The notes: generated by a model from the sequence alone, not told the origin. A stretch of 60,435 bases of DNA from JBMNOU01 sp050943215 (GCA_050943215.1 JBMNOU010000005.1:1-60435), one strand, 5' to 3'; shown: positions 1 through 8,271, counted from the stretch's first letter. Numbers and translations: made by a program.

Positions 1-428
1 GAAACTTCGCGCTCGAGAACTTTGGCTGCAATCTGGATCGCCATATCAGCTATTTCCAGCTTCATATCCCTACGCGTCTGCACTTTCTCAGCTTCAATTT
101 CCTTTTTCGCCCTCAAAACAAGATCTCAGGCATTTTCTTTTGCTTTGTCGAGTATTTCTTTTGCATGGTCTCTTGCCATCTCATTGCTTTTCTTAATAAT
201 GGCTGCAGCTTCATTATCCGCCTCAGCCATCATCTGCGCATATTGTTCTTTTTGCCGGATCAGCTCTTTATCTTTTGCATCAAGCTCATCCACTTTATCT
301 GCGAACGTATTTTCACGCTTCTTCATAAATTTCAAAATCGGTTTGTATACTAAAAGCTTGAGCACAATAAACAGTATAATGACGTTTAGAACGTGCACGC
401 CTATTTCTAAAACAGATAATTCCAGCAT
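1..428 (-). CDS. atpF: ATP synthase F0 subunit b, interrupted by in-frame TGA, partial at window edge
   Basis: Peripheral-stalk subunit b of F1F0 ATP synthase. The first 100 codons (428 down to 129) encode one N-terminal membrane helix (about residues 8-28) followed by a charged coiled coil. A TGA lies at 126-128. The same frame then continues without another stop to the window edge with typical subunit b sequence (RAKKEIEAEK, then AAKVLEREV, which matches the family C-terminal part). So the gene is about 142 codons to the edge plus a short missing end, close to the usual 160, and is split only by this one codon. A CGA-to-TGA change (Arg) is the simplest explanation. Whether it is a real nonsense mutation, readthrough or a sequence error cannot be told here. 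It follows atpE in the operon. Confidence 0.9.
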
Positions 429-469
429 ATTAGCACCTCACTCACAATATTGCCATTATTCATATGATA

Positions 470-691
470 TTATATTTTACCCATCATCAGAATGGCGATA
501 ACAAACCCGTAAATCGCTGTTGTTTCGGCAAAAGCCAGGCCGATCAGCAGCATCTGGTTGATTTTACCACTGGCTTCCGGCTGTCTTGCAACAGCTTCTG
601 TAGCGCGGCTTGTCGCGATACCCATGCCAATTCCCGCACCGAGTCCGGTAAACACCGCGATACCAACACCAATTGCAATAAGAGCTGTCAT
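470..691 (-). CDS. atpE: ATP synthase F0 subunit c
   Basis: Proteolipid of the rotor ring; 73 residues form a single hairpin of two membrane helices joined by the conserved polar loop ARQPEA (residues 35-40). The ion-binding carboxylate is E56 in AFAETTAIY. In Na+-type c subunits such as Ilyobacter a Gln sits in helix 1 in the motif GxGQG; the aligned residue here is M23 in GIGMG, while Thr follows the Glu. That favours a proton ring, but not decisively. The glycine-rich first helix (GLGAGIGMG) is typical. It lies between atpB and atpF in the usual F0 order a-c-b. Confidence 0.96.
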   Translation of the reverse strand: MTALIAIGVGIAVFTGLGAGIGMGIATSRATEAVARQPEASGKINQMLLIGLAFAETTAIYGFVIAILMMGKI

Positions 692-719
692 TTTTTAATA
701 CCTCCATAAAATTTTATCT

Positions 720-1457
720 TTATCTTTTTGTCCCATAAACAACCGTTTCCTCCATGAACGAAAGCGTCAATACGAGGAAAATATAAGTCTGTATTCCGAC
801 ATGGAACAGGTTGAAATAGATCGATAACAATGCCGGTATACCTATCGATAGGTAGGTAACGCTATACATCAGATTCATAACGACCATGCCTGCAAACATG
901 TTTCCGAAAAGTCGGAAGGATAATGATACAGGAATGACCGCGTGTGTGACAATGTTAATCGGCAACATAAAGCTCTTCGGCTTTAGAAACCAGCGAATTC
1001 TGCCAAAAAAACCCGTATAATAAACACCGAAAGCGTTGATCAGCACAAATGACATTAGCGCCAGCGCGATTGTAAAATTGATATCGGTTCCCGGCGGCCT
1101 CAGTCCAAACAACTCAACGAGACTGGTACCAAAAATCATAATTGCTACAGTAAAAATATATGCGGCAAAAGAAGGCCCGCGTTTTCCAAGCGTCGTTTTG
1201 GTAAACTTCTCGGAAAACTCCACAAACATCTCCAAAACATTTTGAATTCCTTTTGGGACTGTTTTAAAGTTTCTCAGTATGAATATGCGTACAATGAGGG
1301 CAAAAAAAATGATGATCAGCATGACGGCCCATGTAATTATCATCGTCTCGCTTATCTGAATTCCAAATATAGTTATCTTTTCCGGAGTAACAGTAAACGC
1401 AACACCTTCAATTCCATTAGGATGTCCAACCATGTTCATCATTGTATTATTTACCAT
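720..1457 (-). CDS. atpB: ATP synthase F0 subunit a
   Basis: Stator channel subunit a, 245 residues, multi-spanning. The essential arginine is R182 in the motif SFRLFGN. The C-terminal helix contains a conserved-looking QTYIFLVLTLSF segment. The start is the ATG at 1457, preceded by GAGAGGATTATAATA as ribosome site; that site overlaps the end of the upstream atpI-like gene. Translation coupling with the rest of the F0 genes is likely. Length and topology match the bacterial family, and nothing is missing. Confidence 0.97.
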   Translation of the reverse strand: MVNNTMMNMVGHPNGIEGVAFTVTPEKITIFGIQISETMIITWAVMLIIIFFALIVRIFILRNFKTVPKGIQNVLEMFVEFSEKFTKTTLGKRGPSFAAYIFTVAIMIFGTSLVELFGLRPPGTDINFTIALALMSFVLINAFGVYYTGFFGRIRWFLKPKSFMLPINIVTHAVIPVSLSFRLFGNMFAGMVVMNLMYSVTYLSIGIPALLSIYFNLFHVGIQTYIFLVLTLSFMEETVVYGTKR

Positions 1458-1459
1458 TA

Positions 1460-1735
1460 TTATAATCCTCTCCGTCCGTTTTTACGTCGTCCCAGTATAA
1501 ATACGGAGGCTGAAACGAGACCTAACAACATCCCGGCTGCCGTCCATATCAAATGCGCGAATGAAACGGTAGATATTAGATATAATATCAAAACAATGAC
1601 AGCCATCTTCAGAAGGAACAATAAGCCCCCGATTAGCTTCAACGATATGTTATCTCCAAGAATCATCCGCCCAAGTTTACTTACAGCCAACACCTGCAGT
1701 ACGCTTATGGCTATCCCAACAAATATTCCCCACAT
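1460..1735 (-). CDS. AtpI-like small membrane protein
   Basis: A 91-residue hydrophobic protein with about three membrane segments and a basic C-terminus (RRKNGRRG). It sits directly in front of atpB, the position of atpI, whose product helps assemble the c ring and has been linked to Mg2+ handling in Bacillus. Sequence similarity to AtpI is weak by eye, so the assignment rests mostly on position, size and topology. It is shorter than the typical 120-130 residues. The ATG at 1735 has only a weak ribosome site, and the preceding GNAT gene ends 15 bases upstream, suggesting co-transcription. Confidence 0.7.
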   Translation of the reverse strand: MWGIFVGIAISVLQVLAVSKLGRMILGDNISLKLIGGLLFLLKMAVIVLILYLISTVSFAHLIWTAAGMLLGLVSASVFILGRRKNGRRGL

Positions 1736-1750
1736 GACAACTCATTGTAC

Positions 1751-2791
1751 TCAAAAAGCTTCAAAAATGCAAGTATTTTGGTTTGAGAAGATATCCTTTG
1801 TCTTGCAGCATAATTTAGAATATAAGCGATTATCAGCATAAATATCCAGATCGTGTAGGTATAATCCACGGTGTACAATTTCTGTAAGTTTGTTTATTGA
1901 CAACGCCTCTCTATGGGTTTTTTGTGTGTTGTTCCATTGAGCAAAATCATCTGTGATATCAATCTCTTCCATCAAATCTTCTGCTCCAAAAGCCGCCAGC
2001 AGACCCCTGGCGTCAACGATTCGGGCCATTGCGTGCTTTTCGGCATGCTCGCCGCTTAGCGCTGGAATAAAATAATCGGCTCTTTTGGCCCCCCCGCCCA
2101 GAACGTATGCCAGCAGAGAATGAATATCCTTTTCATCCATGTATACCATTTCAATGATCTCCGCCGTTTTTCCTCCATAGTAAAGCATGTATGCCGTTGC
2201 TTCGTTATTTTTGACAAGAACTGCCGTTTTTCCTCCATCGGCAGCAAGTTCGCTGAGTCTCCACTGCCATTCTCGCTGACCGCGAATGACATAGCCGTCA
2301 AAAAAGCTCATCATTTTTCGGTAAATAGGGTTCAAAATGCGATAGTCATCCGTCTCTATAACAATAGATTTGGCCGATCTCTTTGCCGCAGCGGTGCTTT
2401 TTTTATATACATATGAATAAGCCGTCCAACCAAATTTTTCATAAAAACTATGTTTGAAGGGGTAAAGGTACGTGATTAGAATTCGACGTTCTTTCATCAG
2501 CCAAAGCGCTTTTAATAGCAGCGTACGCATCAGCCCCTCGCCCTGTCTATGCTTTGCCGTGGCCGCTCCCGCAATAAACATGGATTCAAACGGCCTGCCT
2601 TGAACGCTCACTCTATACGGTATTAAATGGACAACGGATATAAGGCCGCCGTCAAACATGCCAAGCGAATGGCCGGGCAGAACCTTATTTTTAAAATACC
2701 AATCGATAAACGCGTCAGAGTCGTTAAACGCTTCTTTCCAAAGTACCTTCGCGTCATGAATATCGCTTTTTTCAAGCAGCCGGATAACCAA
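1751..2791 (-). CDS. Eis-like GNAT N-acetyltransferase
   Basis: 346 residues. The N-terminal GNAT domain shows an acetyl-CoA loop in the form RQGEGLMRTLL and a FYEKFGW segment typical of the family. The rest resembles the longer Eis/COG4552 group, with a second GNAT-like half and a C-terminal region. Substrate unknown; members acetylate amines or aminoglycosides, but that cannot be inferred here. The start appears to be TTG at 2791 (RBS AAAGG), 5 bases after the DUF2156 gene. It is between that gene and the ATP synthase genes, so it is probably on the same transcript; this is an unusual companion for an atp operon. Confidence 0.8.
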   Translation of the reverse strand: MVIRLLEKSDIHDAKVLWKEAFNDSDAFIDWYFKNKVLPGHSLGMFDGGLISVVHLIPYRVSVQGRPFESMFIAGAATAKHRQGEGLMRTLLLKALWLMKERRILITYLYPFKHSFYEKFGWTAYSYVYKKSTAAAKRSAKSIVIETDDYRILNPIYRKMMSFFDGYVIRGQREWQWRLSELAADGGKTAVLVKNNEATAYMLYYGGKTAEIIEMVYMDEKDIHSLLAYVLGGGAKRADYFIPALSGEHAEKHAMARIVDARGLLAAFGAEDLMEEIDITDDFAQWNNTQKTHREALSINKLTEIVHRGLYLHDLDIYADNRLYSKLCCKTKDIFSNQNTCIFEAF

Positions 2792-2796
2792 GTTAA

Positions 2797-3690
2797 TCAG
2801 CCTTTCACACAGTCATATTTTTTGATTAAAAAAACGGGGTAATAAGAAAGCTTGGCCTTCCTTAAACCCTCTAAGCCCATGTCTTCCTCCCGGTTGATAT
2901 ATTTGACATCTCTCCACTCATTTATCGCAAATTCCCTGTTTATAAGCGCATAAGCCCCCGACATATCCGGATTTGCCTTTTCAATATGAATGATCGCCAT
3001 ATCATCACCGAACTTTTCTCCGATCGAAAAGGCCTGCAGCATATTGTCAACAAACAGCAGTCCGCAAACCAGATTCAGCGCATCCAGGTTTAAAAGCGCG
3101 TTTTGTATTACAATCAATTCTTGGTTTAACCCTTCAGATATATTGCTTTTGTTTTGCATCCAGCTACGTTCAAGCGCGATACACGATTCATAATCATCAT
3201 TGGTATAACGGCGGTATGTAAAGCTGTGATTTTTTATAAGCTTATTGATATGATTCCTTTTAGCATGATATTTTTTACCCTCTAGCTTACATAAATCACT
3301 CGATAGATAAACGTATTCAAAGTTTGCCCGGTCGGCCGTAAACACATATTCGCCTGGGCAATCATTTTGTGTTTTATTCTTTATTTCCTCGGTAAAACCT
3401 TTCATAATAAATGTTCCATAGCGGCCGAGCATGTATTCTTCACACTTTTTTAATGGCTTTCCGATATTTATGTCGCAGTCCTGCAAATAAGGAGGCAGCA
3501 TAAAGAAACGCTTACCGTTATCTAAAAGAAGATACATCGCATATTCATCAACCGCCATTTTAATGTTCCATAACTTTCCCCACAGAAATATATTTGCAAA
3601 AGAGGCTTCAACGTTATGATACCCGTGACACAGCGTATATTCTTCGAAAAAAGGTTTGTCTTCTAACTTAAGTGCATTAAAATGTAGCAT
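2797..3690 (-). CDS. DUF2156 (phosphatidylglycerol lysyltransferase C-terminal-like) protein
   Basis: 297 residues matching the DUF2156/COG4866 group, which has two GNAT-like halves as in the soluble domain of MprF. Typical features are the N-terminal YTLCHGYHNVEASFANIFLW stretch, a KYHAKRNHINK basic segment near residue 145, and INREEDMGLEGLRKAKLSY near the C-terminus. There are no membrane helices, so it is not a full MprF; an aminoacyl-tRNA or acyl transfer role is possible but unproven. The start ATG at 3690 has a strong AAGGAG site. A good promoter lies just upstream (3723-3751), so this is the first gene of the transcript that runs on to GNAT and F0 genes. Confidence 0.85.
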   Translation of the reverse strand: MLHFNALKLEDKPFFEEYTLCHGYHNVEASFANIFLWGKLWNIKMAVDEYAMYLLLDNGKRFFMLPPYLQDCDINIGKPLKKCEEYMLGRYGTFIMKGFTEEIKNKTQNDCPGEYVFTADRANFEYVYLSSDLCKLEGKKYHAKRNHINKLIKNHSFTYRRYTNDDYESCIALERSWMQNKSNISEGLNQELIVIQNALLNLDALNLVCGLLFVDNMLQAFSIGEKFGDDMAIIHIEKANPDMSGAYALINREFAINEWRDVKYINREEDMGLEGLRKAKLSYYPVFLIKKYDCVKG

Positions 3691-3722
3691 TTAAACTCCT
3701 TGAATCTTATCCATTTTCAACA

Positions 3723-3751
3723 ATTATATATCAAAGGCCCAAAATCCTCAA
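3723..3751 (-). promoter_or_regulatory. Sigma-A-type promoter for DUF2156-GNAT-atp transcript
   Basis: On the minus strand, TTGAGG (3746-3751) and TATAAT (3723-3728) are separated by exactly 17 bases, about 33 bases from the DUF2156 start codon. No other promoter as good was seen before atpB, so the ATP synthase genes may be transcribed from here. Confidence 0.65.
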
Positions 3752-3831
3752 AATATAATATTTCTAATTGATAAGTTTTTTTATTTCAATGGATGCCATT
3801 CTTGTATTTTGGGCGTTTAACAAAAGACTAT

Positions 3832-3868
3832 AAAAGCATCCCGCTTGAATTTATTTTAGGATGCTTTA
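3832..3868 (-). terminator. Intrinsic terminator after the ferredoxin gene
   Basis: Minus-strand AAAGCATCC pairs with GGGATGCTTTT across a 16-base loop, with the T-run inside the distal arm. It lies about 35 bases beyond the stop of the ferredoxin gene. Confidence 0.65.
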
Positions 3869-3900
3869 AACAAATTTTATCCGCTTTATCAGAATCATTA

Positions 3901-4593
3901 TTATTCAAGTATACCACCGTCCGGGGAAATAACAGTAACGCTCCAAGGAATCATCTTGCCGCTGTTTATAAGAGCCTGCCTGACTGCATTTTCTATACCC
4001 CCGCAGCAGGGTACGCTCATCCTTAAAACGTCTACACTTTTTATATCATTGTTTTTAATGATCTCAGTCAGTTTTTCTGTGTAGTCAACCATATCCAGCC
4101 TCGGACACCCAATCAGCGTGATTTTCCCTTTCATAAACCTGCTATGGATATTTGCAAAGGCAAACGCGGTACAATCTGCCGCAACCAGCAGCCGGGCGCC
4201 GCTAAAGTATGGCGCGCTAGCCGGTACCAGCTTGATCTGACACGGCCATTGCCCAAGCTCGGATACCTCGTCTTTTTCATACGAAGCCTGCTTTGATGGC
4301 TTTCTATCCAATCTTTGCGCATGAGCCGAAGGACATCCGCATGCCAGCGGTGCCTCTTTCTGCATCCGACGTTCAACAGCTTCCTTATCAAACGGCAGCG
4401 CTTCGCGTTCCTCAATTTTAATTGCACCCGTTGGGCATTCGGGCAGGCAGTCCCCGAGTCCGTCGCAGTACGATTCGGACACCAGCTTTGCTTTTCCGTC
4501 AACCAATTGCAGCGCGCCTTCATGGCATGCATTCACGCACAAACCGCATCCGTTGCATTTATCTTCATCAATGGTAATAATATTTCTTTTCAT
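3901..4593 (-). CDS. 4Fe-4S ferredoxin-type protein of the Crp/Fnr-linked family
   Basis: 230 residues. The N-terminus holds two 4Fe-4S motifs: CNGCGLCVNAC (residues 13-23) and CDGLGDCLPEC (about 43-53). A CGCP cluster near residue 90 and a CCGG near residue 195 could bind further metal or cluster. The C-terminal part is a conserved domain found in clostridial proteins usually sited next to a Crp/Fnr regulator and often near hybrid cluster protein. Function is probably electron transfer under nitrosative or oxidative stress; that is inference. It is divergent from the regulator at 4768, with an operator-promoter arrangement consistent with activation by it. Confidence 0.85.
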   Translation of the reverse strand: MKRNIITIDEDKCNGCGLCVNACHEGALQLVDGKAKLVSESYCDGLGDCLPECPTGAIKIEEREALPFDKEAVERRMQKEAPLACGCPSAHAQRLDRKPSKQASYEKDEVSELGQWPCQIKLVPASAPYFSGARLLVAADCTAFAFANIHSRFMKGKITLIGCPRLDMVDYTEKLTEIIKNNDIKSVDVLRMSVPCCGGIENAVRQALINSGKMIPWSVTVISPDGGILE

Positions 4594-4620
4594 TTTTTAC
4601 CCCCTTGATTTATTGGTTTG

Positions 4621-4663
4621 ATTATACTACACTGACAATAACAAATCTGTTGCATTTGCAACA
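4621..4663 (-). promoter_or_regulatory. Crp/Fnr-activated promoter with palindromic operator
   Basis: The palindrome TGTTGCATTTGCAACA (4648-4663) has two perfect 7-base arms. On the minus strand a TATAAT -10 box lies at 4621-4626, with no good -35 box. With +1 at about 4614, the centre of the palindrome falls at -41.5, the classical class II Crp/Fnr activator position. A weaker half-site, TGTTGC, occurs near 4737 in front of the regulator gene. Confidence 0.7.
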
Positions 4664-4767
4664 TCAGCTGTCTTTGGTCGGGTAAGATCTTAAGGTTTTT
4701 TTACTGAACAATCCCGTAACCATTGTACAATAATTTTGTTGCTGTAACATAATGTGGAGATAAACGA

Positions 4768-5463
4768 ATGAGAAATCTGATAACGAATATTAAAAATATC
4801 GCTTTATTTGCAGGGATACAAGAAAACGACCTTACAAATATGCTAAGCTGTCTTAACGCGACCGCAGCCCATTACCGTAAAGGCGATTATATTTTAATGG
4901 CGGGTGAGGAAACAAACGATGTGGGTATCGTTATCTTTGGAGAGGCAACCGAATATAAAGACGATATTCTCGGGAACAGGTCCGTGATTTCCCTTATCCA
5001 TCCCGCAAATCTATTCGCAGAAATATTTATATGCGCCGGGATGACAGTTAGCCCTGTCACAGTGGAGGCATCCGCTGAAACGGACATATTATGGTTATCG
5101 TTCAATAAAATTATGACGACCTGCTCAACGTGCTGCGTTTTCCACAACACGCTCATTAAAAATATGCTTGGCATTATAGCCAAAAAAAATCTAGCTCTCA
5201 ACGAGAAAATCGATCACATTGCCAAGAAAACAACAAGGCAAAAGCTGGCCTCATACCTAATCGGACAGGCAACACTAAAAAACAGTAACCGTTTTACGAT
5301 CAGCCTTGATAGACAAAAACTTGCCGATTATCTTTGTGTCAACAGAAGTGCACTATCACGGGAGCTGTCAAAAATCAGCAGCGAAGGCATACTCAGTTAT
5401 AATAAAAACCGTTTTATCATTCATCATGTTGACCAACTCGAAGAAATTTTGCTGACAGAATAA
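4768..5463 (+). CDS. Crp/Fnr family transcriptional regulator
   Basis: 231 residues: an N-terminal cyclic-nucleotide-binding-fold beta barrel (about 10-130), a dimerisation helix, and a C-terminal winged helix-turn-helix (about 150-225; LADYLCVNRSALSRELSKI is the recognition part). There is no N-terminal cysteine cluster like E. coli Fnr. A CSTCC group at about residues 118-122 could sense redox or bind a cofactor, but that is speculation. It is divergent from the ferredoxin gene and most likely activates it through the palindrome at 4648-4663. The start ATG has GGAG 8 bases upstream. Confidence 0.9.
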   Translation: MRNLITNIKNIALFAGIQENDLTNMLSCLNATAAHYRKGDYILMAGEETNDVGIVIFGEATEYKDDILGNRSVISLIHPANLFAEIFICAGMTVSPVTVEASAETDILWLSFNKIMTTCSTCCVFHNTLIKNMLGIIAKKNLALNEKIDHIAKKTTRQKLASYLIGQATLKNSNRFTISLDRQKLADYLCVNRSALSRELSKISSEGILSYNKNRFIIHHVDQLEEILLTE

Positions 5464-5471
5464 ACAGCTTA

Positions 5472-5502
5472 TTGCTTTTTCTCAGCCGTTTTATGTTATA
5501 AT
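5472..5502 (+). promoter_or_regulatory. Possible argJ promoter
   Basis: TTGCTT (5472-5477) and TATAAT (5497-5502) are separated by 19 bases, which is long. The -10 box overlaps the upstream in-frame ATG at 5501, which is one reason to place the argJ start at 5537. Confidence 0.45.
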
Positions 5503-5536
5503 GAACATTAATTTGCCTAAAGAAAGGTGCTCTGCC

Positions 5537-6730
5537 ATGGAGAATTCGAGCGGTGTTACATATGCTAAAGGGTTTACCGCCGCAGGTGTTGCGTCCGGTA
5601 TCAAGAAAAATGGCGGCAAAGATCTGGCGATCATCAAATGCGAATGCGTTTCTACAGCAGCCGGCATTTTCACAAAAAATATCGTAAAGGGCCACTCGCT
5701 TCAGCTTGGGCAAAAAAACCTCGCTAATAGCCGGGCACAAGTGGTCATCATCAATTCGGGAAACGCCAACGCGTGTCTCGCGCAGCGCGGTGAGCAGGAT
5801 GCGCTGATAATGGCCAGGCTCGCAGCCGACAAATTTGGATGTCTTCCCGAGGATGTATTAACAGCATCAACCGGCGTGATCGGCGTGCCTTTGCCGATAG
5901 ACTGTATTAAAGCAGGCATACAAAAAGCGGTTCTTTCCCGAAGCGGCGGGCTGGATGCGGCGCATGCGATCATGACGACCGATACTATGCCCAAACAAGC
6001 GGAAGAAAGTATTATCATCGGCGGCCGGGAAGTACGTATTGGCGGCATGGCCAAAGGCTCCGGTATGATTCATCCTAATATGGCGACAATGATATCTGTC
6101 ATAACAACTGACGCCTCCGTATCAGCAACAGCGCTCAAAGCGGCGCTAAAGGCAGCCGCCGACCGATCATTCAATAGGATATCGATCGACGGAGATACCA
6201 GCGTTTGTGATGAAGTATTGCTGCTTGCGTCGGGCCTTGCGCAAGATGACGAGATCCTCGAAGGCACAGCCGAATTCACGGCGTTTCTTGAAACTCTGAC
6301 AGCTGTCTGCATACGCTTGGCAAAAATGCTGGCGGCTGATGGCGAGGGTGCTACAAAGCTTTTAACGGTTTGCGTGTGTCATGCAAGAACAAAAAAAGAT
6401 GCATATACGATCGCAAGTGCGATTACCCGGTCACCGCTGTGTAAAACGGCCGCTTTCGGGAATGACGCTAACTGGGGTAGGCTGCTGACAGCTGCCGGGT
6501 ATTCAGGCGCGGTGTTTGATCCCGAAAAGGTTAATATATATATCGGCGATGTGCAGGTATGCAAAAACGGAGGTGCGCTGGCATTCGATGAAAGCCTCGC
6601 ATTGCAAGAACTGAAAAAGAGCAAGGTAACCTACACGCTGGATTTTAGAGACGGTGACGCTTTTGAAACCATGTGGACATGCGATTTTTCTACCGACTAC
6701 GTAAAGATCAATGCCAATTACCGGACATGA
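5537..6730 (+). CDS. argJ: Bifunctional ornithine acetyltransferase / N-acetylglutamate synthase
   Basis: ArgJ recycles the acetyl group from N-acetylornithine to glutamate in arginine synthesis and may also make N-acetylglutamate from acetyl-CoA. It is 397 residues from the ATG at 5537, which has AGAAAGGTG upstream; the in-frame ATG at 5501 lacks a ribosome site and overlaps the promoter. The autoproteolysis site is HPNMATM, with T184 as the expected nucleophile and new N-terminus of the beta chain. GNDANWGR near the C-terminus is also typical. It is a lone arg gene, 42 kb from argC-B-D-F in this window, and completes the cyclic acetyl pathway with them. Confidence 0.95.
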   Translation: MENSSGVTYAKGFTAAGVASGIKKNGGKDLAIIKCECVSTAAGIFTKNIVKGHSLQLGQKNLANSRAQVVIINSGNANACLAQRGEQDALIMARLAADKFGCLPEDVLTASTGVIGVPLPIDCIKAGIQKAVLSRSGGLDAAHAIMTTDTMPKQAEESIIIGGREVRIGGMAKGSGMIHPNMATMISVITTDASVSATALKAALKAAADRSFNRISIDGDTSVCDEVLLLASGLAQDDEILEGTAEFTAFLETLTAVCIRLAKMLAADGEGATKLLTVCVCHARTKKDAYTIASAITRSPLCKTAAFGNDANWGRLLTAAGYSGAVFDPEKVNIYIGDVQVCKNGGALAFDESLALQELKKSKVTYTLDFRDGDAFETMWTCDFSTDYVKINANYRT

Positions 6731-6742
6731 CAGATAAGATAG

Positions 6743-6769
6743 GAGCACTATTTAAAGCGCTCTTTTTTA
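6743..6769 (+). terminator. Intrinsic terminator after argJ
   Basis: GAGCAC and GCGCTC form a stem with one mismatch and an 8-base loop, followed by TTTTTT. It lies 13 bases after the argJ stop and overlaps the end of the convergent gene at 6767. Confidence 0.65.
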
Positions 6770-7537
6770 TTCTATAGGATGATCTAAATATGCGTTATCT
6801 GACGCAGCTGTATCGCCATTATCCCCGTTATCCAGCCAGGAATACGTACGGTCGGAGGAGTTATCGTGTTTTGTTACCCGCAGCTTGAATCCGCGGTCAT
6901 CTGGTTTTCCCGACAATACCTGCGTATGGGAAGTTGCATAAACCTGAATGAAAATGGACACAATCGTAAGGCCAAGCGATACTCCGGCGACGATATATGC
7001 GTTGGCCGAAAGGTATTGTTCAATTGGCACAAGCACATTGCGATATGCGATGAAATCGGCCACATTAATCCCCTCAAAATAAATATATAACCCGAGAAAT
7101 GCTGCGGTGCACGCACCGAACAAAGAAGTGAATATTATAACAGCAACCTTTTTATAAACTACGGTCAGCAGGCCAGCCACCGTACATATTGTCAGGCAAA
7201 TCGGATATAGATATGCAAGATCATGAAGATTTAGCGCATATACCACGTATAGAAGCATCAGTGCGCTTCCCAGCAGTCCGTTAAAAAAACCGGCTATCCG
7301 CTTTAAAAAGAAGAGCACAATATAGATTGCGGCAATGCTCCCGCCAAAAAAGAGCCAGGTCATAAGCGTGTCCATTTCAAACAGGTCATAAATAAAAAGA
7401 TATATGGCTGCTTCAAAGACCGCCAATCCGCATATGGGCAAAAGAATTCTCGCAAGTTTATACCCAAAGAAACAAAAAATTAGCGCCAATGCAATGGCAA
7501 CACTGCCCCCGATCATTATTATCAAAGATAGATCCAT
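6767..7537 (-). CDS. DUF4203-like multi-span membrane protein (paralogue of next gene)
   Basis: 256 residues with about seven or eight membrane helices in the first 210, then a polar cytoplasmic-type tail rich in Asp and Asn. The pattern of short helices with FFGYKLARI and FNGLLGSAL resembles DUF4203/TMEM198-like proteins. I recognise no catalytic or transport motif and assign no function. The gene downstream in sequence and upstream in transcription (7554) has the same fold pattern, so the pair arose by duplication. The two are 16 bases apart and probably co-transcribed. Start ATG at 7537 with GGAAAGG. Confidence 0.6.
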   Translation of the reverse strand: MDLSLIIMIGGSVAIALALIFCFFGYKLARILLPICGLAVFEAAIYLFIYDLFEMDTLMTWLFFGGSIAAIYIVLFFLKRIAGFFNGLLGSALMLLYVVYALNLHDLAYLYPICLTICTVAGLLTVVYKKVAVIIFTSLFGACTAAFLGLYIYFEGINVADFIAYRNVLVPIEQYLSANAYIVAGVSLGLTIVSIFIQVYATSHTQVLSGKPDDRGFKLRVTKHDNSSDRTYSWLDNGDNGDTAASDNAYLDHPIE

Positions 7538-7553
7538 AATTTATACCTTTCCG

Positions 7554-8174
7554 TTAATGCGCGCTGGTTTGTTTGCTTGTGATGGCAAGCTGCACCACAA
7601 GGCCGATAAAAAACAATGCCGCAAGAGAAACCAGATATACTGTTGAAGTATACGCCCCATACATCACCTGTTGATCTGAGTATAACACAAGGGCTTGCGG
7701 CTGTATGTCGCCCCATAATTGATAAATGACTTGCGCAAGCGCAAACGCGCCGATAAACGACGTAAATATCGATACAAATATACGTCTTAAATTAAGCGTC
7801 AAAGCCCCGAAAACCGAGCTTATAATCAAGACAGGGATGTAAACATACCAATCGAGTACGTTCAGGTTAAATGCATCTGCAAACAATATACTTAAAAGGA
7901 CACCACCGCCAAACCCGATAAAGAATATACCAAGATAGACAAAGAACACAAACAAAGCCGCGCCCACTATGCCTGCGCCGATGCAGATCAGCAATGACGG
8001 AATGCCGCTTAGCGTCGTCAGCATATGGATCAGCGTGTTGGCTATTAAAAACCCTACGGCAAAACCGTATATCGCAACGATTATTTTCAGCCACCTGTTT
8101 CCAAAAAAGCAGAATATGACGCCGATTATAAAATAAACAACCAGCAACAGAACCGCTGTTGTTTGAGTATCCAT
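7554..8174 (-). CDS. DUF4203-like multi-span membrane protein
   Basis: 206 residues from ATG 8174, which sits 7 bases after GGAGGGG; an in-frame GTG at 8180 is too close to that site. There are about seven membrane helices, with CFFGNRWLKI near residue 25, GIGFGGG-like turns and a short polar C-terminus. It is a paralogue of the 6767 gene: both have the CFFG-x-(K/R)-(L/W) motif after helix 1. Role unknown. The preceding gene in the minus direction is the LysM protein about 90 bases away. Confidence 0.6.
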   Translation of the reverse strand: MDTQTTAVLLLVVYFIIGVIFCFFGNRWLKIIVAIYGFAVGFLIANTLIHMLTTLSGIPSLLICIGAGIVGAALFVFFVYLGIFFIGFGGGVLLSILFADAFNLNVLDWYVYIPVLIISSVFGALTLNLRRIFVSIFTSFIGAFALAQVIYQLWGDIQPQALVLYSDQQVMYGAYTSTVYLVSLAALFFIGLVVQLAITSKQTSAH

Positions 8175-8271
8175 ATACACCCCTCCCCCTCATATATTGT
8201 ACCACAGTGTTAAAAAAAAGCATATGTTTTTATAGGCAACACCTAAAATATACCCGGAGATGGCAACCGGT

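Noticed and set aside
126..128. TGA recoded as Trp, Gly or selenocysteine
   Set aside because: TGA ends several other genes normally in this window, no other internal TGA occurs in conserved genes, and neither Trp nor Cys fits this coiled-coil position.
22..501. Long plus-strand frame of 159 codons opposite atpF
   Set aside because: It is antisense to clear subunit b sequence, has no ribosome site and is Ser/Phe-rich shadow sequence.
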